Shown here: positions 57,934 through 64,000 of the stretch, in pieces | Layout: every line of letters starts with the position of its first letter | Position numbering within the stretch: position 1 is the first letter of the stretch | Translations under genes and position numbers: made by a program | Notes under the pieces: model-generated | What the model saw: the letters and a program-made list of their open reading frames with translations, nothing else | What the model was told of the DNA's origin: nothing | Databases searched by the model: none | DNA from: Streptomyces sp. TRM68416 | GTDB lineage: Bacteria; Actinomycetota; Actinomycetes; Streptomycetales; Streptomycetaceae | NCBI RefSeq assembly: GCF_014596915.1 | Contig: NZ_JACVWU010000010.1 | Coordinates: forward strand, 124,001 to 188,000 | DNA: 64,000 nucleotides | Direction: 5' to 3'

Positions 57934-59799
57934 TTAGAGCTCGAACTGCCCGGACGTCTGCTGGATCTTGACGATCACGAACTCGGCGGGCCTGACGGGC
58001 GCGATACCGACCAGGACGTTCACGACGCCGTTCGCGATGTCCTCGTCCGTGGTGGTGTCGCTGTCGCACTTGACGAAGTACGCCTCGCGCGGGGTGCCGC
58101 CCTTGAAGGCGCCCTGGCGGAAGAGGGTGTGCAGGTACGAGGAGGCGCTGAGGCGGATCTGCTGCCACAGGTTCTCGTCGTTGGGTTCGAACACCACCCA
58201 TTGCAGGCCGCGTTGGAGGCTCTCCTCGACGTGCAGCGCGAGCCGCCGCACCGGGACGTACTTCCACTCGCTGTCGAGGGCGTCGGAGCCTTCGAGGGTG
58301 CGCGCGCCCCACACGATCGGGCCGGTGACCGGGAAGGTGCGCAGGCAGTTGACGCCGAGCGGGTTGAGCAGGCCGGTCTCGCGGTCGGTGAGGTCGACGG
58401 TGAGGGAGTGCACGCCGATCAGCCGCGCCTCGGTGCCGGCCGGTGCCTTCCACACGCCGCGCTCGGAGTCGGTGCGGGCGATGACGCCGGCGACCGCGCC
58501 GGACGGCGGGAAGGAGCGCAGCCGCCCGGTGAGCGGGTCGGTGAGCTGCAGGTGCGGGAAGTACAGGCCCGCGTGGCTGCCGCGGACGGCGTCGAAGGCG
58601 GCGAGTCCGGCGCGGGCGCTGTCCACGCTCACCCAGGTGCCGGGTGCGTCGACGAGGAGGAAGATGCGCCGCTCCGCGCACAGCCGCTGGGCGGCCGATA
58701 CGACGGTCAGCGCGTCCTCGGTGTTCTCGTAGCCCGCGAGTTCGGGCAGGCACAGCAGGTTGACGTCGGCGACACCGCGCAGCGCCTGGATGCCGGTCTT
58801 GCCGGCCTCGCTGCCGATGAGGTCGCGCGGGCCGGGCGCCTCGCCGTCCTCGCCGCCCTCCAGCGGGAACACCGGCGGGTTGACGGACGCCTCCAGGCCC
58901 AGGTCGTTGGCGCACTCGCCGAGGAAGCGGACGACGTCCTCGGGGTCGGTGGAGCCCGCGACTACCTGCAACCGGCGCCCGAACGGGGTGACTTCGGCAC
59001 CGGCGAAGGTGTGCTTGCCGGGCGCGTCGGGCAGCGAGCGGAGCTTGCGCTCCAGCAGCAGCGCCAACTCGGCGACGGAGCACGGGGCTTCGCCGTCGCA
59101 GTCGGGGTCGTAGAGCGTGAACTCGCGCTGCACCTCGCCGATCTTGACGGTCAGGTCGACGGCCAGGTCGGGCAGTTCGTGGCCGAAGGGCTTGGAGACC
59201 GTGCCGGAGGGGTCGGGCCGGCCCTCGCCGACGACCTCGACGCGGATCAGCCGGGAGGCGGCGTTGATCACGGTCGGTGCGTGGCGGCCGTCCGAGGGGT
59301 CCATGGACAGGCCGGTGAAGCTCTCGCGCGCCTCGCCCCGGGCGTCGTACACGCGCAGGTTGAAGGTGTCGTCGGGGCACGGGGTGTCGTGGTCGACGGC
59401 GACGCGCAGGCCGTTGCCCCAGACGCCGGGTTCCTTGGCGTGCACCTCCAGGACGGCGGTCTCGCTGTGCCCCTCGGTGGACTTCAGGGTCACGCAGGCG
59501 GCCTTGCCGCTGCCGGACTTGGCGACCCGGACGACGACGGCGACGGTGCCGCCGTTGCCGAAGAACTGGTGGACGGCGTAGCCGACGGCGCTGCGGGCGC
59601 TCAGCCCGCCGAAGCGGCGCTCGAACTCCGTGAAGCTCGTGACGCGCACGGGCTCGTTCAGCGGCCCCCGCCGGGTGTGGCCCACGAAGGCGGTCACGGA
59701 CGTGGTCAGGGTCGAGATCGTGCGGGTACTGCTGGGAAGCTCTTCGACGTAGACGCCGGGATACGTCGGCTTGGCGGCGCTCACCGCGCTCATCGGCAT
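57934..59799 (-). CDS. CIS contractile sheath protein
   Basis: 621 residues; ATG 59799 follows AGGAGGGGGA by nothing, ATG 59793 (two codons on) has a more normal spacing, so the first or second may be used. Sheath motifs: TYPGVYVEELPSSTRTISTLTTSVTAFVGHTRRGPLNEPVRVTSFTEFERRFGG at the N-terminus, GVADVNLLCLPELAGY in the middle, and the C-terminal handshake domain GVWKAPAGTEARLIGVHSLTVDLTDRETGLLNPLGVNCLRTFPVTGPIVWGARTL with EWKYVPVRRLALHVEESLQRGLQWVVFEPNDENLWQQI. Contracts to drive the tube. First gene of the operon. Confidence 0.96.
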   Translation of the reverse strand: MPMSAVSAAKPTYPGVYVEELPSSTRTISTLTTSVTAFVGHTRRGPLNEPVRVTSFTEFERRFGGLSARSAVGYAVHQFFGNGGTVAVVVRVAKSGSGKAACVTLKSTEGHSETAVLEVHAKEPGVWGNGLRVAVDHDTPCPDDTFNLRVYDARGEARESFTGLSMDPSDGRHAPTVINAASRLIRVEVVGEGRPDPSGTVSKPFGHELPDLAVDLTVKIGEVQREFTLYDPDCDGEAPCSVAELALLLERKLRSLPDAPGKHTFAGAEVTPFGRRLQVVAGSTDPEDVVRFLGECANDLGLEASVNPPVFPLEGGEDGEAPGPRDLIGSEAGKTGIQALRGVADVNLLCLPELAGYENTEDALTVVSAAQRLCAERRIFLLVDAPGTWVSVDSARAGLAAFDAVRGSHAGLYFPHLQLTDPLTGRLRSFPPSGAVAGVIARTDSERGVWKAPAGTEARLIGVHSLTVDLTDRETGLLNPLGVNCLRTFPVTGPIVWGARTLEGSDALDSEWKYVPVRRLALHVEESLQRGLQWVVFEPNDENLWQQIRLSASSYLHTLFRQGAFKGGTPREAYFVKCDSDTTTDEDIANGVVNVLVGIAPVRPAEFVIVKIQQTSGQFEL

Positions 59800-60294
59800 T
59801 CCCCCTCCTATCCCTTGTCTTCGGGCACTGGGACGAAGACACCAAGAGACGGTGGAGGGAGACGTTCCGTTAACGGTGCGCGAGAGGGCCTCCCCCTGGC
59901 CGGGGCGGCCGTGCGCACCGCATCAAGTTCCCCCGTCGACACCCCGGGCGTATCGGTTTCGCCCGGGCCAAGCAGCTCGCTTGTGACTCCTGATGCTCAA
60001 GTGCTCAACCCACCCTGGTGCGTGGGAAGTTGACGCAACAAGGCACCTTCAGGCCACCCCGGGAGGGGGTTCGGTGAAGGCCGTCTCGCGGCATCCGCAC
60101 ATCCCGCCTGCGCGCCCCGGCCGGGTGGTTCACAGCTCCTTCACGGTGGGGGGTCGGGGCGGCCCCCGGCAGGCCGGGAAAGCCCTTACTCCGCTCGGGA
60201 CCGCCGGCCGTACGCGCGTACGGCCTTCGCGAGTCGTACACAATCCGTGGTGGCCGGTTTCACGCGGCTGACGCGAATGCGCCCCTCGGCCGGA
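59800..60294. promoter_or_regulatory. 495-bp gene-free region upstream of the CIS operon
   Basis: No real gene is supported; short open frames here have no ribosome site or family pattern. It must hold the CIS promoter, reading left. It contains a perfect 10-bp palindrome CCGTTAACGG (59867-59876), 68 bp before the sheath ATG, and a perfect 20-bp palindrome at 60206-60225. No clear -35/-10 pair of vegetative type was found, so an alternative sigma factor is possible. Confidence 0.5.
60206..60225. repeat. Perfect 20-bp palindrome
   Basis: GGCCGTACGCGCGTACGGCC, perfect two-fold symmetry, 406 bp upstream of the sheath gene and 70 bp downstream of the RpiB-family stop (that gene reads towards it). 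It could be an operator or the terminator of the RpiB gene; as hairpin it would have a very small loop, which favours a protein site. Confidence 0.55.
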
Positions 60295-60750
60295 CTACGA
60301 CGCGCCCGCGCCGCCGTCCAGGCTCCCGACGTGCGCCACGTTCCGCCGGTCCTCGGCGTCCTGGCTGGTCTCGGCCGCGAACCAGGCGTCGAGGATCTCC
60401 TTCAGCAGCGGTGCGGAGGTCAGCCGCAGGCTGAGGGCGAGCACATTGGCGTCGTTCCAGCGTCGCGCGCCGTCCGCCGTGTAAGCGTCCGTGCACAGGG
60501 CCGCCCGCACCCCGGGCACCTTGTTGGCGGCGATCGAGGCGCCGGTCCCCGTCCAGCAGCACACCACCGCCTGGTCCGCCGTCCCGGCGGCGACCTCGCG
60601 GGCGGCGGCCTCCGAGCAGTACGCCCACTGCGGGTCGTCGCCGGGGCGCAGGGCGCCGTGGGCCACCACGTCGTGGCCGCGCCGCTCCAGCTCGGCGAGG
60701 AGGAGGCGGGCCACGGGTTCGTCCATGTCGGAAGAGACGGAGATGCGCAT
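60295..60750 (-). CDS. RpiB/LacA/LacB-family sugar-phosphate isomerase
   Basis: 151 residues from ATG 60750. MRISVSSDMDEPVARLLLAELERRGHDVVAHG, CSEAAAREVAAGTADQAVVCCWTGTGASIAANKVPGVRAALCTDAYTADGARRWNDANVLALSLRL and the C-terminal ILDAWFA match RpiB. The catalytic Cys of the usual C(G)TG(I)G loop is retained as CCWTGTGAS. Isomerises ribose-5-phosphate or a related aldose/ketose phosphate in the cytoplasm. Divergent from the epimerase gene (80 bp). Confidence 0.88.
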   Translation of the reverse strand: MRISVSSDMDEPVARLLLAELERRGHDVVAHGALRPGDDPQWAYCSEAAAREVAAGTADQAVVCCWTGTGASIAANKVPGVRAALCTDAYTADGARRWNDANVLALSLRLTSAPLLKEILDAWFAAETSQDAEDRRNVAHVGSLDGGAGAS

Positions 60751-60830
60751 GTTCCGGAGCGTACTCAGCGGCGCTGTGGCGCGCAGGACCGCGCATGCCC
60801 GAGGCTGGGACGACGACCGAGGAGGGGGCC

Positions 60831-61880
60831 ATGGACGCTGACATGCTCGTGACCGGCGGCAGCGGTTTCGTCGGGAGTCACCTGGTACGGCGGCTGCTGG
60901 AGCGGGACCACCGGGTCCGCGCCACCGTGCGCAGCACCGCGAACGCGGCGAAGGTGCGGCCACTGTGGGAGATGCAGGAGGCGTTCCCCGGCCGACTGGA
61001 GCTGTTCGAGGCGGATCTGCTGGCGCCCGGCTCCTTCGACAAGGCGATGAACGGCTGTCGGACGGTGTTCCATGTGGCGTCACCGTTCCTCACCCCGGAG
61101 AGGATCAAGGACGGGCAGCGGGACGTGGTCGACCCGGCCCTGCTCGGCACGCGCAACGTCCTGGCGAGCATGGCGCGCACGCCGTCGGTGGAGCGCCTGG
61201 TGTTCACCTCGACCGTCGGAGCGATCTTCGGCGACTACGCCGATGTGCACGCGATGGAGGGCCAGGTGCTGTCGGAGAAGTACGTCAACACCACGAGCAC
61301 CGTGGAGAACAACCCGTACCACTACGCCAAGACGCTCGCCGAACGCACCGCGTGGGAGGCCGAGGCCGCCCAGGACCGCTGGCGCATGGTCTCGGTCAAC
61401 CCCGGCCTGGTCCTGGGGCCCTCGCTCACCCCCGCCTCGCAGTCCGGCAGCCTCTTCCTCCTCGACGAACTCTTCAAGGGCTACTTCTTCTACGGCGCAC
61501 CCGACTTCGCCTTCACCACGGCCGACGTCCGCGACGTGGCCGACGCGCACATCGCGGCGGCCCTGAACCCGGTCGCGAAGGGCCGCTACATCGTCGCCGC
61601 CGAGACGATGACGTCCTTCGGCGACATCGCCCGGATCGTCCGGACCCGCCACCCTCGCAACCTGCGCCTGCCGCGCACCGCGCTCCCCCACTGGCCGGTG
61701 CGGATGCTGGGGCCCGCCTTCGGTCTCACCCAGGACTACATCAGCAGACATCTCGGCATCCGCTTCCGGGTGGACAACAGCAGGAGCGTGCGCGAACTGG
61801 GCCTCACCTACCGGCCGATCGAGGAAACGATTCTGGACCACTACGAGGCCTGGCGGCACCGCCGCCGCATCCGACGCTGA
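60831..61880 (+). CDS. NAD-dependent epimerase/dehydratase (extended SDR)
   Basis: 349 residues from ATG 60831 preceded by GGAGGGGG. NAD-binding VTGGSGFVGSHLVRRLLERDHRVRATVRS at the N-terminus, VFHVASPF, TSTVGAIFGD, and the catalytic YHYAKTLAE (Tyr-x3-Lys). Resembles dihydroflavonol-4-reductase/cinnamoyl-CoA-reductase-type SDRs, which reduce aldehydes or ketones. Substrate unknown. Followed at once by the second dispersed repeat. Confidence 0.9.
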   Translation: MDADMLVTGGSGFVGSHLVRRLLERDHRVRATVRSTANAAKVRPLWEMQEAFPGRLELFEADLLAPGSFDKAMNGCRTVFHVASPFLTPERIKDGQRDVVDPALLGTRNVLASMARTPSVERLVFTSTVGAIFGDYADVHAMEGQVLSEKYVNTTSTVENNPYHYAKTLAERTAWEAEAAQDRWRMVSVNPGLVLGPSLTPASQSGSLFLLDELFKGYFFYGAPDFAFTTADVRDVADAHIAAALNPVAKGRYIVAAETMTSFGDIARIVRTRHPRNLRLPRTALPHWPVRMLGPAFGLTQDYISRHLGIRFRVDNSRSVRELGLTYRPIEETILDHYEAWRHRRRIRR

Positions 61881-62066
61881 GCGCTCCGCCGGGAGTGCCG
61901 TGATGTGTCGTCGTTCGGCTGCGGCTTCGTCGTGGTTGGTCGCTCCCCACGCTCGGCTTCGCTCGCGCGGGGGACCCCCATCGCGGCGGAGCCGCATATC
62001 GACACAGCCCCGCGCCTCTTCGGGGCGCTGCCGAACCGCAGTCGAATGCGCCAGGTCCGCTCAGCC
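61881..62066. repeat. Dispersed Streptomyces intergenic repeat, copy 2
   Basis: Shares with 21431-21584 the blocks GTGCCGTGATGTGT(C/T)GTCGTTCGGCTGCGG, CGTCGTGG(T/C)TGGTCGC, CAGCCCCGCGCC and AATGCGCCAGGTCCGC. Its centre is longer by ~30 bp with GCGGCGGAGCCGCATATCGACA. A GCGCCTCTTCGGGGCGC hairpin (about 62011-62028) could end transcription between the convergent SDR and DUF6343 genes. Confidence 0.8.
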
Positions 62067-62067
62067 G

Positions 62068-62463
62068 TCACCGCCGCTCCCGCCGCAGCCGGCGCCGTAC
62101 GACCACCAGGTCCAGGGCCGCCAGCAGGACGAGGGCCGCGCAGGCGGCGGCGAGGCCGACCAGCGGGCCGCGCCCGGGGCTGTCGCCGGCGCCGGACCGG
62201 GCGGCCCACACGCCGAACAGCACGGCCCCGGCCGCGAAGATCGGCAGGTACACCGCGGAGAGCAGCAGGCGCAGACGCAGGGCGCTGCGGGCGGTGCGGG
62301 GTTCGGTGCCGGTACGCGGGAAGCGGCGGCCGATCATGCCGGAGCGGGCGCGGGAGACGGGCTCGTCCGGCTGGGGGGCCCGCGCGCGGGAGGCCGGCTC
62401 GTCCGGCCGCATGTTCCGTGACACCGGCGCGTCGTTCGCCCGCCGGTTTCGTTCGTCGCTCAC
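62068..62463 (-). CDS. DUF6343 family small membrane protein
   Basis: 131 residues from GTG 62463. The signature GTEPRTARSALRLRLLLSAVYLPIFAAGAVLFGVWAARSG is followed by a second hydrophobic helix (GPLVGLAAACAALVLLAALDLVVV), giving a two-helix membrane protein with basic ends. The first ~60 residues are charged and contain two similar units (PDEPASRARAP / PDEPVSRARSG), a small internal duplication. Function unknown. 13 bp after the CBS gene in the same operon. Confidence 0.8.
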   Translation of the reverse strand: MSDERNRRANDAPVSRNMRPDEPASRARAPQPDEPVSRARSGMIGRRFPRTGTEPRTARSALRLRLLLSAVYLPIFAAGAVLFGVWAARSGAGDSPGRGPLVGLAAACAALVLLAALDLVVVRRRLRRERR

Positions 62464-62476
62464 GGCGCGCCCTCGC

Positions 62477-62902
62477 TCAGTGGTTCGGCGCGGCGCGGCT
62501 GATGTCCGCCAGCGCTGTCTGCGGGTCCTCGGTGACGGCCAGGTCGCCGAGGCTGATCACGCCGACCGGGCAGCCGCCGTGCTCCACGACCGGCAGGCGG
62601 CGCACGGCGTGCCGGCGCATCAGCTCGATCGCGTGGTCGGTGGTGTCGTCGGGGCTCACGGTGACGACCGGTGGCCGGCTGCACACGGTTCCGACGGCGG
62701 TGGTGTGCGGGTCGCGTCCCTCGGCGATCGCCCGGACCACGATGTCCCGGTCGGTGAGGACGCCGAAGAGATCGCAGTCGTAGGCCACGAGCACGTCACC
62801 GACGTTGCGCTCGCTCATCATGCGGGCCGCCTTCTCCACCGTGGTCATGGGCTCGATCGCCACCGCACCGGGCGACATCACGTCTCGTATCGAATGGGTC
62901 AT
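62477..62902 (-). CDS. CBS-domain-pair protein
   Basis: 141 residues. Two CBS modules: MTHSIRDVMSPGAVAIEPMTTVEKAARMMSERNVGDVLVAYDCDLFGVLTDRDIVVRAIAEG and GTVCSRPPVVTVSPDDTTDHAIELMRRHAVRRLPVVEHGGCPVGVISLGDLAV. Such stand-alone pairs bind AMP/ATP or SAM and act as energy sensors; the Mycobacterium counterpart is a hypoxic response protein. Grouped with PPOX and universal stress genes reading the same way. Confidence 0.92.
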   Translation of the reverse strand: MTHSIRDVMSPGAVAIEPMTTVEKAARMMSERNVGDVLVAYDCDLFGVLTDRDIVVRAIAEGRDPHTTAVGTVCSRPPVVTVSPDDTTDHAIELMRRHAVRRLPVVEHGGCPVGVISLGDLAVTEDPQTALADISRAAPNH

Positions 62903-62972
62903 GGGGCACCTCCCGGCAGCACGGACCGCTTCCCTGGGCGCCGCGTACCCGAACCTGCCGGGTCGAACCCGC

Positions 62973-63398
62973 TCAGGCGGCGCGCCAGCCCGTCCAGCGC
63001 AGCCCGGTGATCACCACGGCGGGCCCCTCCGGCGGCCGGTCCCGGTACTGGGGGTACTTCCGCCGCAGCAGGCCGATCGCCTCGGCGAACTCCTCCTGTG
63101 CCTCCGGCGGCACGGTACGGGCGTCGCCGTCGGCCCGCACCCACCACAGCCGGTCCCAGTCCTCGTCGTAGGCGTCGGCCAGCAGGCATACGGCGGGACA
63201 GGCGGCGATGTTGCGCAGCCGGCTCAGCCGCCGCGAGCGCTTGGGCTTGTGGTCGACGGCCGTGACGATCCGCTCCTCGTGCAGGGCGAACACCACCGGT
63301 ACGAGGTGCGGGCGCCCACCGGGGTCGACCGTCGCCAGCCGCGCCACGCGCGCGTGGGCGAAGCGTTGCCGGGCCTCGGCCGGATCCATCCCGGGCAC
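62973..63398 (-). CDS. PPOX-class F420-dependent oxidoreductase
   Basis: 141 residues from GTG 63398 (ATG 63389 possible). MDPAEARQRFAHARVARLATVDPGGRPHLVPVVFALHEERIVTAVDHKPKRSRRLSRLRNIAACPAVCLLADAYDEDWDRLWWVRADG matches the split-barrel Rv0121c/Rv1155-like class that uses F420 or FMN. Cytoplasmic redox enzyme with unknown substrate. 6 bp after the universal stress gene; 70 bp before the CBS gene. Confidence 0.88.
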   Translation of the reverse strand: MPGMDPAEARQRFAHARVARLATVDPGGRPHLVPVVFALHEERIVTAVDHKPKRSRRLSRLRNIAACPAVCLLADAYDEDWDRLWWVRADGDARTVPPEAQEEFAEAIGLLRRKYPQYRDRPPEGPAVVITGLRWTGWRAA

Positions 63399-63404
63399 GG
63401 CGTT

Positions 63405-64000
63405 TCAGCCGTCGCCGCCGGTGGGCACCACGGCCACCGGGCACTCGGCATGGTGCAGGACCGCGTGCACCACGGATCCCAGCCGCGTCCCGAAGCGGCC
63501 GGCCGGATGGCGGGGCACCACCACCAGGCCCGCCCCGTTCGACGCCGCCACCAGCGCACCGGCGGCCGACCCGACGGCGAGTTCGGTCTCCACGTGCACC
63601 CGGGGGAACTCGGCGACCGGACGGGCGGCATGGTTCAGCAGCGCCGCGTGCGCGTCCCGCTCGTCGTCCATCCGGCTCACCTCCGGCACCATCGGACCCG
63701 CTCCGCCGGTCGGCCGCCAGGCATGCAGCAGGCGTACGGGGGCGGCGCGGCGTTCCGCCTCGGCGAGGGCGAACCGTACGGCCGGCTCGTCCCGCTCGTC
63801 CCGGACGCCGACCACGACGGCGCCGGACACGTCGGGGTCCGGGTGCCCGCGGACGACGATCACCGGGCACGCGGCGTGTGCGGCCACCTTCTGGCTCACC
63901 GACCCCAGCAGCAGCCCGGCGAAGCCGCCGCGCCCGCGGGTGCCGACGACCAGCAGGGCGGCGTCCGGTACGGCGGCCAGGAGCGCCTCGGCCGGTTCGT
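63405..64000 (-). CDS. Two-domain universal stress protein (partial)
   Basis: The frame runs off the right edge; the visible part starts inside the first UspA domain (LLVVGTRGRGGFAGLLLGSVSQKVAAHAACPVIVVRG) and includes all of the second (VVVGVRDERDEPAVRFALAEAERRAAPVRLLHAW...LVVVPRHPAGRFGTRLGSVVHAVLHHAECPVAVVP). Both domains have the G-x2-G-x9-G(S/T) ATP-binding signature. Actinobacterial tandem Usp proteins are linked to hypoxia and stress survival. First visible gene of the Usp-PPOX-CBS-DUF6343 group. Confidence 0.92.
   Translation of the reverse strand, partial: EPAEALLAAVPDAALLVVGTRGRGGFAGLLLGSVSQKVAAHAACPVIVVRGHPDPDVSGAVVVGVRDERDEPAVRFALAEAERRAAPVRLLHAWRPTGGAGPMVPEVSRMDDERDAHAALLNHAARPVAEFPRVHVETELAVGSAAGALVAASNGAGLVVVPRHPAGRFGTRLGSVVHAVLHHAECPVAVVPTGGDG

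Noticed and set aside
30362..59799. Prophage interpretation of the tail-like cluster
   Set aside because: No capsid, portal, terminase, integrase or attachment repeats; gene content and DUF4157, DUF4255 and AAA+ proteins are those of CIS clusters.
59993..60271. Short open frames upstream of the sheath gene
   Set aside because: No ribosome site or family pattern; the region fits a regulatory stretch.

Overview
The window is very GC-rich chromosomal DNA with the gene style of Streptomyces: dense operons with ATGA/GTGA overlaps, many GTG starts, apparently leaderless starts, DUF5997 and DUF6343 proteins, a CebR-type operator in front of a secreted carbohydrate esterase, and two copies of a dispersed intergenic repeat. 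All functional calls come from reading translated sequence and motifs; no database search was run.

Left part (1-25.2 kb), mostly housekeeping and accessory genes: a CtpI-type P-type ATPase running off the left edge with a small partner gene; a divergent pair of secreted plant-polysaccharide enzymes (CE1-like esterase with a cellulose-binding module, and a family 3 pectate lyase) around a shared regulatory region; a PaaX-like repressor divergent from an AidB-like acyl-CoA dehydrogenase; a HEAT-repeat protein with a decayed copy of its 3' end; a Rv1733c-like membrane protein; a beta-propeller protein; uracil-DNA glycosylase overlapping a sugar-kinase-like ATPase gene; a CbiX/SirB-like protein; a 6-phosphogluconolactonase-like propeller; a FUSC-type transporter; an Lrp/AsnC regulator; a HAD phosphatase; a flavodoxin-fold reductase; SRPBCC and TfoX-N proteins; a divergent pair of a LysR-effector-domain protein without HTH and DUF5997; and a TerD-like protein.

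25.2-30.4 kb is a compact phenylacetate module: paaABCDE on the minus strand (ring 1,2-epoxidase of phenylacetyl-CoA) and divergent paaK (phenylacetate-CoA ligase), with two related operator-like palindromes between them.

30.36-59.8 kb is the main feature: an uninterrupted, translationally coupled minus-strand operon of about 19 genes for a contractile injection system (CIS) of the Streptomyces/eCIS type. In transcription order: sheath, tube, T4-type zinc-ribbon chaperone, a Pro/Arg-rich protein, DUF4255 cap protein, AAA+ ATPase, a small unknown protein, a 2229-residue DUF4157 fusion protein ending in a predicted nuclease, an acidic candidate immunity protein, CIS tube-initiator/LysM/hub/spike/PAAR-like/gp25 proteins, two gpJ-like baseplate proteins, a gpI plus beta-helix protein, a DUF6519 protein and finally an amidase. 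No capsid, terminase, portal, integrase or receptor-binding fibre is seen, so this is a phage-tail-like machine and not a prophage. The 2229-residue fusion and its downstream neighbour look like a cargo/immunity pair, and the terminal amidase could be a second cell-wall-active effector.

59.8-64 kb holds a 495-bp gene-free region with a perfect 20-bp palindrome, an RpiB-family isomerase divergent from an SDR epimerase, a second copy of the dispersed repeat, and a DosR-regulon-like group (DUF6343, CBS-pair, PPOX and a two-domain universal stress protein cut by the right edge). No tRNA, rRNA, CRISPR array or insertion sequence was recognised.
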